From the NCBI RefSeq assembly GCF_002920915.1, contig NZ_PQVF01000001.1, forward strand, positions 479,615-543,614: a DNA stretch of 64,000 bases. Direction: 5' to 3'. Within the stretch, counting starts at the first letter, position 1; every line of letters starts with the position of its first letter. The notes under the pieces were generated by a model, which was not told the DNA's origin, made no database searches, and saw nothing but the letters and a program-made list of their open reading frames with translations. Shown here one piece after another: positions 37,660 through 46,450 of the stretch. A program made the position numbers and the translations under genes. The DNA comes from Solitalea longa. Lineage in GTDB: Bacteria > Bacteroidota > Bacteroidia > Sphingobacteriales > Sphingobacteriaceae.

Positions 37660-38457
37660 ATGGATTCATTTGATTTGGTGTTCTCTAATTTCGGCATATT
37701 TGATCTGATTGATATTATACTGGTTGCTATTTTAATTTACCTGTTCTACAGTTTATTAAGAGGTACCATCGCCATCAACATACTCATCGGTTACCTGCTC
37801 ATTTATCTGTTCTACTGGTTAGTTAAATCGTTGAACATGCGTTTGCTTACGCTGCTGTTCAATGGGTTTTTTCAGGTGGGAGTAATTGCACTTATTATTG
37901 TCTTTCAGCCTGAAATAAGAAAGTTCTTATTGATGATTGGCAAAAATTTCAAACTTTATCGAAATGAGTACTGGTACCGCTTTTTTGTTCGGAATAAAAC
38001 CATACAAAAGGAAGTTGGATCTGCTCAGATAAAACCGATTTTGGATGCCTGTAAATCAATGCAGGAAAATAAAGTGGGAGCCTTGATCATCTTTGCAAAA
38101 AATTCAGAGGAAGAACATTTTTATAAAAACGGGGAAGAAATTGAAGGCACAGTTTCCAAGCGTCTTCTCGAATCAATATTTAGTAAAACCAGTCCCTTAC
38201 ACGATGGAGCCGTTATTATATGTGAGGGAAGATTGATGGCGGCGGCTTGTATTTTGCCATTGACCGATAATCATGATTTACCCGCTTATATGGGTTTGAG
38301 ACACCGTGCGGCTTTGGGTATTTCTGAAGTGGCTGATGTGGCGGCGCTGGTAGTTTCTGAAGAAACCGGAAACCTTGCCTATGCGCGTCAGGGTAAAATT
38401 AAATCCAATATTTCATTGCAGGAGCTGGAGAAAAACCTGCGAAAAGATTTGATATAA
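37660..38457 (+). CDS. cdaA: Diadenylate cyclase CdaA
   Basis: This 265-residue membrane enzyme makes cyclic di-AMP from two ATP. Three hydrophobic helices occupy about residues 15-85, then the DAC domain with the catalytic DGA (182-184) and RHR (214-216) motifs. The folP-cdaA order is common in Bacteroidota. No GlmM or CdaR gene is adjacent. A terminator follows. Confidence 0.94.
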   Translation: MDSFDLVFSNFGIFDLIDIILVAILIYLFYSLLRGTIAINILIGYLLIYLFYWLVKSLNMRLLTLLFNGFFQVGVIALIIVFQPEIRKFLLMIGKNFKLYRNEYWYRFFVRNKTIQKEVGSAQIKPILDACKSMQENKVGALIIFAKNSEEEHFYKNGEEIEGTVSKRLLESIFSKTSPLHDGAVIICEGRLMAAACILPLTDNHDLPAYMGLRHRAALGISEVADVAALVVSEETGNLAYARQGKIKSNISLQELEKNLRKDLI

Positions 38458-38486
38458 ATTAACCAGAAAGGTGAACCGTATCGAAG

Positions 38487-38522
38487 AAAAAAGTCCATGA
38501 ACCCTCGTCCATGGACTTTTTT
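38487..38522. terminator. Bidirectional terminator between cdaA and the MFS gene
   Basis: AAAAAAGTCCATG pairs with CATGGACTTTTTT around a 10-nt loop, with T runs on both strands. It separates two convergent genes. Confidence 0.85.
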
Positions 38523-38525
38523 CTT

Positions 38526-39767
38526 TTAAGCCTTTGCTTTTTTTAAGTTAGGCAGAAATGCAGTCAATAAACCAATAAGTGGTAAGAACGCACAAACATG
38601 ATAAACATGTTGAATGCTGGTATTATCGGCAAGGCGACCTAAAAGCGCTGAGCCAATTCCTCCCATTCCAAAAGCAAAGCCAAAAAACAAACCTGCAATC
38701 ATACCAACTTTACCCGGTATTAGTTCCTGTGCATACACCAATATGGCTGAAAAAGCGGATGAAAGTATAATACCAATGAATACGCTCAATACCCCCGTCC
38801 AGAATAGGTTTGCATAAGGCAACATCAATGAGAATGGTGCAACACCTAAAATAGAGATCCAGATCACGTATTTACGTCCAATCCGGTCACCTACCGGTCC
38901 GCCAATAAAAGTTCCTAAAGCAACTGAAAACAGGAAGATGAACAGGTATACCTGTGAGCTTTGTACCGAAAGATGAAATTTATCCATCAGGTAAAAGGTA
39001 TAATAACTGGTCATGCTGGCCATGTAAAAGTATTTCGAAAAGATAAGCACCATAAGAATAGCAATTGAAAAAGCTATTTTCGTTTTTGATAAATGCTGGG
39101 CTGAATTCAGACTGACCTTCTTTTTCGCTTTAATTCGATGCGTATTTTGCTGGTACCATTTGCTGATATTAAGCATAACAATAATAGCCAACAGCGCTGC
39201 TAATGAAAACCAGATCACGTTAAACTGCCCAAAGGGAACTATAATGGCTGCCGCCAGCAGTGGACCTATTGAGCTGCCGGCGTTTCCTCCAACTTGAAAT
39301 AGAGACTGAGCCATTCCATGTTTACCACCTGCAGCCATATGGGCTAAGCGGGAAGCCTCCGGATGGAAGATGGCCGAGCCAACACCCACCATCGCTACCG
39401 AAACCAGTACCATTGGAAAACTATGTGCAAAGGCAAGGTTTACCAAGCCTAACAGTGTGCAGCTCATGCCTATTGCAAGTGAATAGGGCTGCGGACGTTT
39501 ATCGGTATAAATACCTACCAGCGGTTGCAAAATAGATGCTGAAAGCTGAAAGCATAAGGTTATTAAGCCAATTTGACTGAAACTTAATTTAAGCGAGGTT
39601 TTTACAAGCGGATAGATTGAAGGGATCAGCGATTGCATGGTGTCGTTCAGCAAATGCGAAAAACTTAAAGCCAGCAATATAGAGTAAACGGTGTTTTGGG
39701 CGGTTGAATTCACAACCTCGATCGGGGATTTTTCGATGGTCTCTGTTTGAGCGTCAGTTGTCGTCAT
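38526..39767 (-). CDS. MFS transporter, fosmidomycin-resistance (Fsr) type
   Basis: This 413-residue inner-membrane transporter has about twelve hydrophobic helices. The N-terminal FSHLLNDTMQSLIPSIYP and QPLVGIYTDKRPQPYSL phrases, the GVGSAIFHPEASRLA loop and the central GGPVGDRIGRKYV match the Fsr subfamily. These proteins export fosmidomycin and other drugs, but substrates vary, so resistance is not proven. It is a single gene. Confidence 0.88.
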   Translation of the reverse strand: MTTTDAQTETIEKSPIEVVNSTAQNTVYSILLALSFSHLLNDTMQSLIPSIYPLVKTSLKLSFSQIGLITLCFQLSASILQPLVGIYTDKRPQPYSLAIGMSCTLLGLVNLAFAHSFPMVLVSVAMVGVGSAIFHPEASRLAHMAAGGKHGMAQSLFQVGGNAGSSIGPLLAAAIIVPFGQFNVIWFSLAALLAIIVMLNISKWYQQNTHRIKAKKKVSLNSAQHLSKTKIAFSIAILMVLIFSKYFYMASMTSYYTFYLMDKFHLSVQSSQVYLFIFLFSVALGTFIGGPVGDRIGRKYVIWISILGVAPFSLMLPYANLFWTGVLSVFIGIILSSAFSAILVYAQELIPGKVGMIAGLFFGFAFGMGGIGSALLGRLADNTSIQHVYHVCAFLPLIGLLTAFLPNLKKAKA

Positions 39768-40033
39768 ATCTTCTGATATTTTAATGGAATATTATAGACG
39801 GTTAATGGGTTTATTTATAATTAACTTCTATTACTTATTGTTTACTTCAAAGTGAATATTCACTGCCAGCGTTACAGCACTTTTTACCTTTTGATCGATA
39901 ATAACTTGCAGCAGGGATGCATGAATATCCTGGGATGCAACAAAAGCTGCAGTGTTTTATGCAATTGCAGTTTTATTCCCCTTCCGCAATAGCGATACTA
40001 AATTCAATATAGGACTGTTTACAGTCTCCCACA
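39768..40033. other. Intergenic, with short coding-like scraps
   Basis: No full gene is visible. On the minus strand two short frames are interrupted by stops: one ends with text such as ASLLQVIIDQKVKSAVTLAV before a TAA near 39835, another reads DCKQSYIEFSIAIAEGE. They look like eroded coding sequence. Confidence 0.3.
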
Positions 40034-40214
40034 TTGGCGCTTTCTTCGTATCATTTGGAGGATATAAAGGTCAAACAAATTGAAGAAGAGATGCAAGTAA
40101 AAAACCAGTTACGATTACGACGGTCAAAGAATGATGGAAAAGGAAGATTTTGTAGAGCTGTGGGTAGTCGACGATTTTGAAATTCCTTCTTATCAGGCTA
40201 TAACTAACTTGTGA
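40034..40214 (+). pseudogene. Frameshifted gene remnant
   Basis: A plus-strand frame with helix-like text SSYHLEDIKVKQIEEEMQVK is broken near 40105-40115 and continues one frame over as MMEKEDFVELWVVDDFEIPS to a TGA at 40212. A single-base insertion would explain it. The two halves have consistent acidic, soluble composition. No family is recognised and no start is clear, so this is a tentative call. Confidence 0.35.
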
Positions 40215-40228
40215 AGAAGGAAAGTCTT

Positions 40229-40258
40229 GAGGCACACTTACTATTGTTGGTGTGCCTC
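40229..40258. terminator. Hairpin at the end of the MORN gene
   Basis: GAGGCACAC pairs with GTGTGCCTC around a 12-nt loop, 10 nt beyond the MORN gene stop. The T-tract is weak on both strands. A near-identical stem word (AGAGGCACAAACA) serves at 47.2 kb. Confidence 0.6.
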
Positions 40259-40267
40259 GAGATTTAA

Positions 40268-40981
40268 TTAATCATTATTGATCTTAACGTTGTATTTCCC
40301 TTTTTTTAATATTTCTATAATAAATCGACATTGTTTTCTGGCATCTCCAAGTTGAATTGTATAGCTTATTTCACAGTGCAATGGATAAAAATGATTACGT
40401 ACTCCAAATTTCTTCCCATTCTGAAAAACCTGTCCCGATGTGTTTTCAATCTTTAAATCAGAAGGAAGGTAATCTGTAAAGGCACTTTTAATTGAAAATA
40501 GGATGTCGCATTCATTATCTTCTGCTTTTAAATTTTCGTCAATTGAATAATTAAAGATCCCTGTTGAAGAACTAACTCTGTAGCTATCGCCTGAAGTTTC
40601 TGGTTTAACAGGCCCAACATATTCATCATTTTTCCAGTATCCTGTCATAACTTGCTTCTTGCCATTTATTTTATACGAAAACTTCCCTTTGCCTTCCTTT
40701 TTTCCTCTCTTCCAAAACCCTTCATAAACATTCCCATTCTTAAACGTATAGGTACCAACTCCATCTGGCCAGCCGTCCTTAAACTCTCCAACATAAACAT
40801 CCTCCGTACCAATGGCTTTGCCGCTTCCATCGGCTAATCCATTTAGGCAACTTCCTTTATACTCATTTGAGATCTTATCAAGAAGAACGCGGCATGTTTC
40901 GGTTTGAGCTTTTGATCCTTTAGTAATAAACAGGATAATAATCATTAGGAGGAATCCTAAATGAGCTTTTTTTATTTTCAT
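40268..40981 (-). CDS. Exported MORN-repeat protein
   Basis: This 237-residue protein has a signal peptide (to about residue 25, KGSKAQ) followed by MORN repeats (YVGEFKDGWPDGVGTYTF, YEGFWKRGKKEGKGKFSY and partial copies at 40-150) and a beta-rich C-terminal domain. I start at the ATG at 40979-40981; the upstream extension would hide the signal. MORN repeats bind membranes or proteins. Specific function unknown. Confidence 0.8.
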   Translation of the reverse strand: MKIKKAHLGFLLMIIILFITKGSKAQTETCRVLLDKISNEYKGSCLNGLADGSGKAIGTEDVYVGEFKDGWPDGVGTYTFKNGNVYEGFWKRGKKEGKGKFSYKINGKKQVMTGYWKNDEYVGPVKPETSGDSYRVSSSTGIFNYSIDENLKAEDNECDILFSIKSAFTDYLPSDLKIENTSGQVFQNGKKFGVRNHFYPLHCEISYTIQLGDARKQCRFIIEILKKGKYNVKINND

Positions 40982-41207
40982 GGTTTTAAAATTTTCATCT
41001 GTAGCATAAAGCCCTGTAACGGTTCTTTTTCCTTCCAAATTTGAGCGCTTTTAGAAGTAGATACCAAAGCCAAAATTAATTAAAAAAATAAGCTTACAAC
41101 ATTTCAATCAGCCCTCATTGCTCACAAATGGCATTAGTTAAAGAGTTAGTCTTATTATTCCGCGTGTAAAACGTTTATATTCAGTTTAAAACCTCTTATA
41201 ACAAAAA

Positions 41208-41229
41208 AGCCGAAGATGGTTCTTCGGCT
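41208..41229 (-). terminator. Terminator of the bacilliredoxin gene
   Basis: AGCCGAAGA (41208-41216) pairs with TCTTCGGCT (41221-41229). On the minus strand the stem is followed by TTTTTTG, 26 nt after the stop. Confidence 0.85.
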
Positions 41230-41254
41230 CCAGTATTTTATTCAAATGTTTTTC

Positions 41255-41665
41255 TTAGCAATATTGCTCAAAAGCACCTACTAAATTTTCGGCGATCATT
41301 TGAGCCGGACGGCCTTCGATATGATGACGTTCAACCATATGAACTAATTTGCCATCTTTAAATAAAGCCATTGAAGGTGATGATGGTGGATAAGGCAACA
41401 TAAACGCACGTGCTTTGTCAACTGCTTCTTTTTCCATGCCGGCAAAAACGGTAACAATTTTACCTGGTTTTTTTTCGTTTTTAACGGCTAAACGAGCAGC
41501 AGGACGAGCATTGGCAGCCGCACAACCGCAAACAGAGTTCACTACTACAAACACAGTTCCTTCCGAAGCGATTGCTTTTTCAACATCATCGGCGGTCATT
41601 AATTGTTCAAAACCATCATTGGTTAATTCCTCGCGCATCGGCGCAACCATGTATTCTGGGTACAT
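41255..41665 (-). CDS. BrxA/BrxB-family bacilliredoxin
   Basis: This 136-residue thioredoxin-fold protein has the characteristic CGC active site (VVNSVCGCAAANARPA, Cys46 and Cys48). Bacilliredoxins strip bacillithiol from oxidised protein thiols. Homologues are common in Firmicutes and Bacteroidota that make bacillithiol. Together with ytxJ 8 kb away it points to bacillithiol redox control. It is a single gene with its own terminator. Confidence 0.93.
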   Translation of the reverse strand: MYPEYMVAPMREELTNDGFEQLMTADDVEKAIASEGTVFVVVNSVCGCAAANARPAARLAVKNEKKPGKIVTVFAGMEKEAVDKARAFMLPYPPSSPSMALFKDGKLVHMVERHHIEGRPAQMIAENLVGAFEQYC

Positions 41666-41800
41666 AATATTATAAGTCTGATAATTGAATGCAAAATTAA
41701 TAGGAATAACTTAAAGTTGACGTAATTGTTTTGTCAAAAACCGAAACATGTGGTTTTGTTTAATCTTGCTATTTTAGCTAAACCGTTTCTTCTTTATCAA

Positions 41801-43282
41801 ATGCACTTAAGCAATCTTTTTACTGAAACTTGGCACCAGATTCCGTTTACCACTTTGCTGCTGGCACTCGGTTACATTATTGCTTTTTTCTTTTCCGTGA
41901 TCATTATTTCCGAAAACCGAAGCCCTTCAAAAACAATTGCCTATTTGCTGATCTTTTTCCTGTTACCGGGCATCGGAATTCTTATTTACTATGCGTTTGG
42001 TGAAAATTATCGGAAGAAAAAGCTCTACCGCCTAAAAGCTCATGAGGATGAAAAGCTGCAACGGAGGATAAATAATTACGTTTATAAGCTGTCAGAGGAT
42101 AATTTGCTCGAGTATTCGGAGAAGTTGAAAGATTATGAACGGCTCATCCGTTTGCTTACTTATGAAGGTCGTTTACCATTAACGGACAATAATAAGATCA
42201 CGCTGCTTATTAATGGGGAAGAGAAATTTCCTTCCCTATTTGATGCCCTGGAAAATGCACGGCACCATATTCACCTTGAGTATTATATTATTGAAGAAGG
42301 CCTGGTGGTGGATCAGCTTTTTGAGATATTGATCCGAAAGGTGCAGGAGGGTGTTTTGGTAAGGTTGATCTATGATGACTTTGGATGCTCTTTAAGCAAG
42401 AAGTTTTTGAGAAGGGTTAAGGAAGCGGGCATTCAGGCTGTGCCTTTTTACAAGATCAATATTCCTCTTTTTTCAAACCGGCAGAATTATCGTGATCATC
42501 GGAAGATCGTAGTTGTTGATGGTTTAGTGGGTTTTGTAGGAGGGATAAATCTTTCTGATAAATACGTAAATGTGGGTATTGAAAATGAGCTCTTTTGGCG
42601 CGATACGCATCTGAAAATTGAAGGTGAGGCAGTACGCTCGCTGCAATTGTTCTTTGCTTTGAACTGGAGCTTTTGCTGCGAAGAAGAGTTGTTCTTTCAG
42701 CATGAATACTTTCCGGATGTTAAGGCCGTAGGTGATCAAATGGCTCAAATTGCGGTTAGTGGTCCTGATTCCGATCAGGCCAATATTATGCTTAGTTATC
42801 TTTCAGCAATTAACAACGCTAAAAAATCTATTTATATCACCTCACCCTATTTTATTCCTAACGAAAGCATTGTTAATGCGTTGAAAAATGCTGCTTTAAG
42901 TAAGCTAGATGTAAGATTACTTGTTCCTGGTCGTTCTGATTCAAAGTTTGTAGGAGCGGCCTCCCAATCATATTATGAAGAGTTGCTCGAATGTGGGGTA
43001 CGTATTTTTAGGTACCGAAAAGGTTTCGTGCATGCCAAAACCATGGTTGTTGATGATTTAATTTCGATGGTTGGAACGGCCAATATGGATATCCGTAGTT
43101 TCGAACTTAATTTTGAAGTAAATGCTATTGTTTTTGATGAAGCCATTAACCAGCAGTTAAAACAAGCTTTTTTAAATGACCTTGCCGAAAGTCGCGAAAT
43201 TTCACCCGCTTATTGGCTTAAACGCCGTTGGTTTAAGCATTTCTTCGAATCATTATGTCGTTTGCTTTCACCGATCCTGTAG
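41801..43282 (+). CDS. cls: Cardiolipin synthase
   Basis: This 493-residue membrane enzyme has two N-terminal helices (about residues 15-35 and 48-66), the PLDc N-terminal domain, and two HKD motifs: DHRKIVVVDG and HAKTMVVDD. It condenses two phosphatidylglycerol molecules. I use the ATG at 41801 instead of a TTG 75 nt upstream, because the family begins with the first membrane helix. Confidence 0.94.
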   Translation: MHLSNLFTETWHQIPFTTLLLALGYIIAFFFSVIIISENRSPSKTIAYLLIFFLLPGIGILIYYAFGENYRKKKLYRLKAHEDEKLQRRINNYVYKLSEDNLLEYSEKLKDYERLIRLLTYEGRLPLTDNNKITLLINGEEKFPSLFDALENARHHIHLEYYIIEEGLVVDQLFEILIRKVQEGVLVRLIYDDFGCSLSKKFLRRVKEAGIQAVPFYKINIPLFSNRQNYRDHRKIVVVDGLVGFVGGINLSDKYVNVGIENELFWRDTHLKIEGEAVRSLQLFFALNWSFCCEEELFFQHEYFPDVKAVGDQMAQIAVSGPDSDQANIMLSYLSAINNAKKSIYITSPYFIPNESIVNALKNAALSKLDVRLLVPGRSDSKFVGAASQSYYEELLECGVRIFRYRKGFVHAKTMVVDDLISMVGTANMDIRSFELNFEVNAIVFDEAINQQLKQAFLNDLAESREISPAYWLKRRWFKHFFESLCRLLSPIL

Positions 43283-43750
43283 GCTTTGTTTTTATTCCCC
43301 TCTTTTTTTAAAAAAAATAATCTGCAGATAATCAATTAGTTGAATGTAAAGTGGCCAATTCAATAGTTTAAACATTAGTTATCATTTTTAAATTTCAGAT
43401 TAAATTCTAAATTAGGACTTTATACGCGGGAGCTTTGGGATACTGTAAACGCGGCATTTAAAAACCTAAGTTAAAGGGGCAATTTCTAAAGGCTCGTTTA
43501 AATGTTATTTAAAATGAATTCGGTTAAAGATTAAAACCTTCTGATGTTTGGCAAAACGCTTTCTTGAAATTTGTAGAACAAAACGCTCCTCTTTTCGAAG
43601 AATGACCAATGATTTTTATTGGTTATGGCATCAATGATATAGAAGCATATTGACCCTTTCATATATTAAATTTTAGGTTTTTTGTCGTTCGGCTGTCTGG
43701 AGGAGACAGCCGGACAGACAATTTAACCACCCTGAATTACCCAAAAAACA
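43283..43750. other. Intergenic region with a 9-bp hairpin
   Basis: No credible frame exists in 470 nt. The one structured element is CGGCTGTCT-GGAGG-AGACAGCCG at 43690-43712, followed by a direct echo CGGACAGAC. It has no T-tract and lies 38 nt past the LysR stop. It could be a weak terminator or a repeat end. Confidence 0.4.
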
Positions 43751-44635
43751 TCATTCCGTTATTTTTCCTTGTAAAAAACTGATCGCTTTTTCAGTAATTT
43801 CTGAAAGGTTATCCTTAAAATAAGCCAGCAAAACTTCTGAAAATTGATTTGCCGCAGTAATTTCAATATGTCCAACATCCGGCAATTGATTGTTCTTAAC
43901 AAAACTTGTAGGCAGGATGGAGCTTCCCAAGCCATCACTGATCAACTGAAGAATAGAGTTAACATTGTTTGATTCATGTGTTACCCGGGGCTCAAAACCA
44001 TAAGCTGCACATAATTGCAATAAAGTTTCATAGTAGTAGGGTGAGTGATCTTTATTAAAAAAGATAAAGGTTTCATTGCTCAAGCTTCTCATTTCTTCTT
44101 CTGTAGTAATCTTAATTCGATGCATGTTGAATACTAAGGAAAAGCTATCCTGAAACCACTGTTCAATTCTTAAATGCGGAGATTTAAGTGGTCCACGGAT
44201 GATTCCCAAATCGAGTTTTCCTTGTTCCAGGGCTGCTATTTGTCGCGATGTTGAAACTTCGTATAGCCTGAAATTAACGTAAGGATATTGTGCCGACAGG
44301 TATTTGATCAATTCCGTAATATGGCCTGAAAATGTGGAGCTTATGTAAGCAATTCTAAATTCACCGCTAATGTTGTTCCCTATTTTTTGCGTTTTCAACG
44401 CTATCCGCTCCAGCGATTGCAATAATTGCCTTGCTTCTTTTTCAAAGTATTTTCCAGCTTCGGTGAGTTCAACCCGTTTATTGTTTCGGTGAAACAAACG
44501 TGTGCCAAGTTCATCTTCTAATTCTTTGATCTGCCGGCTAAGTGGTGGTTGTGAGATAAACAGTTTGTCTGCAGCCTTTATAAAGCTTAATTCTTCGGCC
44601 AATGCCAGGAAATACTTTATATGCCTTAATTCCAT
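43751..44635 (-). CDS. LysR family transcriptional regulator
   Basis: This 294-residue protein has a winged helix-turn-helix at residues 1-60 (LRHIKYFLALAEELSFIKAADKLF then SQPPLSRQIKELEDELGT) and a periplasmic-binding-like effector domain. It is divergent from a methyltransferase gene with an 87-nt gap, the usual LysR arrangement, so that gene is its likely target. Confidence 0.93.
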   Translation of the reverse strand: MELRHIKYFLALAEELSFIKAADKLFISQPPLSRQIKELEDELGTRLFHRNNKRVELTEAGKYFEKEARQLLQSLERIALKTQKIGNNISGEFRIAYISSTFSGHITELIKYLSAQYPYVNFRLYEVSTSRQIAALEQGKLDLGIIRGPLKSPHLRIEQWFQDSFSLVFNMHRIKITTEEEMRSLSNETFIFFNKDHSPYYYETLLQLCAAYGFEPRVTHESNNVNSILQLISDGLGSSILPTSFVKNNQLPDVGHIEITAANQFSEVLLAYFKDNLSEITEKAISFLQGKITE

Positions 44636-44722
44636 AAATACTTAATAGGTATTGTTAATTGGCAAATTAAGTATTTTTAAGTCATGAATGATATTGTTAA
44701 TCTTGCTTAAACAAAAAAGCAT

Positions 44723-45430
44723 ATGAATAAATCAACAGTAGCTGAGATCAGGGAGCGTTTTGATAATGACGTCGAGCGTTTCTCAAATTTAGATACGGGT
44801 CAGTTATCAACCATCGATGCCAAAATTTCGTTAGAGCTAATTACCGAATCTGCAAAACGCATTGTGCCTAATGCCACAACTATATTGGATATAGGATGCG
44901 GCGCAGGCAATTACTCCTTGATGATGCTTTCTAAATTGCCTAACCTGAACTGTACCTTGGTTGATTTGAGCAAACCTATGTTAGAAAAGGCTTATGAACG
45001 GGTTTCGGCACAAACAACCGGCAAGGTGGATGTTATTCAATGTGATATTCGCGAGGCTGATTTAAGCGACAACCAGTTCGATATTATTTTGGCCGGTGCT
45101 GTTTTACATCATTTACGCGATGATGCCGATTGGGAGACGACTTTTATCAAATTGTATAAATTGTTAAAGCCCGGAGGTTGTTTAATGATATCGGACTTAA
45201 TTACACAGGATACCGAATTGTTAAACGAATATACCTGGGAGCGCTATGGCGACTATTTGGAAAACATCGGAGGAGAGGAATATCGGCTGAAAGTGCTGGA
45301 TTATGTAGCCAAAGAAGACTCGCCACGATCTATGAATTATCAACTTAATTTAATGACAAAAGTAGGCTTTAGCAGTGTGGAGATTTTGCATAAGAATATG
45401 TGCTTTGGTGCTTTTGGAGGGATTAAATAA
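44723..45430 (+). CDS. Class I SAM-dependent methyltransferase
   Basis: This is a 235-residue cytoplasmic methyltransferase. Motif I ILDIGCGAGNYSL is at about residues 55-67, motif II LVDLSKPMLEKA follows, and the post-motif DIILAGAVLHHL is present. The substrate is not evident. It is divergent from the LysR gene, so expression is probably inducible. A terminator follows. Confidence 0.85.
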   Translation: MNKSTVAEIRERFDNDVERFSNLDTGQLSTIDAKISLELITESAKRIVPNATTILDIGCGAGNYSLMMLSKLPNLNCTLVDLSKPMLEKAYERVSAQTTGKVDVIQCDIREADLSDNQFDIILAGAVLHHLRDDADWETTFIKLYKLLKPGGCLMISDLITQDTELLNEYTWERYGDYLENIGGEEYRLKVLDYVAKEDSPRSMNYQLNLMTKVGFSSVEILHKNMCFGAFGGIK

Positions 45431-45477
45431 AAGAAACTATTTTTCTGCCTATGGATTAACATTTTCGAGCTTGCAAG

Positions 45478-45512
45478 AAAAGGGCCTTGAATGATCAGTT
45501 CAGAGCCCTTTT
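45478..45512 (+). terminator. Terminator of the methyltransferase gene
   Basis: AAAAGGGC (45478-45485) pairs with GCCCTTTT (45505-45512) through a loop that itself contains a TGA/TCA stem. It lies 47 nt after the stop. Confidence 0.75.
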
Positions 45513-45633
45513 GCGTCGTATTAAATTGATATAGAATGATATTCGAAAAATATTTATTGAAAAACGAATTTAATTTATTGTTTTTCAATAAATAATTATT
45601 GATATTTGAAATACAAACTTTATTATCAATGTT

Positions 45634-46176
45634 ATGAAACTAACTGCTAAACCTAAAACGAGAACAGAACAAATTCTCTCGGTAATGCATATCCTCGCTT
45701 GGGTTGCATTTGTGGCATTTATGATTGAAGCAGGAGCCATGCTTTTTTCCTTTATTGTGAGTTGTTCAAATCCCGAAGGGGCAAAGAACCTTTACAAAGG
45801 ATTAAATTATTACGATCTGCGCCAAATGAACTTTTGGTATTATACGGGCGTTGTTTCGTTCAAGGTTTCCATTGTGTTAATGAAAGCATTCGTTTGGATT
45901 CTTGTTATTAAACTCTTTTCAAAATTCAATCTCGAAAATCCCTTTAATATGGAAATCGTAAAGATTTTGGAGAAGATCAGTTACATGTTGTTTTCAATAT
46001 GGTTGGTGGGCATGACCAGCAGTGGCTATACTGCATGGCTAATGAAACTTACCGGAAAAATGTACGGCGACTGGGTGGCAGGAGAGTATATTTTCATGGC
46101 GGGACTCATCTTTATCATTTCGCAGATATTTAAACGGGGTGTAGAACTCCAATCAGAAAGTGATTTAACAATTTAA
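45634..46176 (+). CDS. DUF2975 membrane protein
   Basis: This 180-residue protein has four hydrophobic helices (about 18-40, 70-95, 110-135 and 148-168) with the family layout of DUF2975. In many bacteria it is followed at once by a small HTH regulator of the YozG type, and here the regulator gene begins 3 nt after its stop. The pair likely forms a small membrane-linked regulatory unit; the signal is unknown. Confidence 0.85.
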   Translation: MKLTAKPKTRTEQILSVMHILAWVAFVAFMIEAGAMLFSFIVSCSNPEGAKNLYKGLNYYDLRQMNFWYYTGVVSFKVSIVLMKAFVWILVIKLFSKFNLENPFNMEIVKILEKISYMLFSIWLVGMTSSGYTAWLMKLTGKMYGDWVAGEYIFMAGLIFIISQIFKRGVELQSESDLTI

Positions 46177-46179
46177 GTT

Positions 46180-46386
46180 ATGGCTATTATCGTAAACCTT
46201 GATGTGATGATGGCCAAGCGCAAAATGTCACTTAACGAACTTTCGGAGAAAGTAGATTTAACATTGGCCAATCTTTCCATATTAAAAACAGGAAAGGCTA
46301 AGGCTATTCGCTTTAGCACGCTCGAGGCAATTTGCAAAGCCTTGAATTGCCAGCCCGGAGACATACTTGAATACACAGATGAATAA
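46180..46386 (+). CDS. Small Cro/CI-type HTH regulator
   Basis: This is a 68-residue protein consisting of a helix-turn-helix alone (KRKMSLNELSEKVDLTLANLS and ALNCQPGDILEY). It is the YozG-like partner of the DUF2975 membrane protein encoded just upstream. A strong terminator follows, so the two genes form a complete operon. Confidence 0.9.
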   Translation: MAIIVNLDVMMAKRKMSLNELSEKVDLTLANLSILKTGKAKAIRFSTLEAICKALNCQPGDILEYTDE

Positions 46387-46404
46387 GAGTCTGGTACTCT
46401 GCTA

Positions 46405-46441
46405 AAAAAGTTTACCTATCTTGCTGATAGGTAAACTTTTT
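46405..46441 (+). terminator. Terminator of the DUF2975-HTH operon
   Basis: AAAAAGTTTACCTATC pairs perfectly over 16 bp with GATAGGTAAACTTTTT around a 5-nt loop. The beta-lactamase ATG follows just 9 nt later, so its promoter must lie inside or beyond this hairpin. Confidence 0.85.
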
Positions 46442-46450
46442 AATTTAACT

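Noticed and set aside
41726..41800. Longer cardiolipin synthase from a TTG start
   Set aside because: The extra 25 residues do not belong to the family, and a good ATG lies at the first membrane helix.
43690..43712. Terminator of the LysR gene
   Set aside because: No T run follows on the minus strand; it is kept only as an unexplained hairpin.
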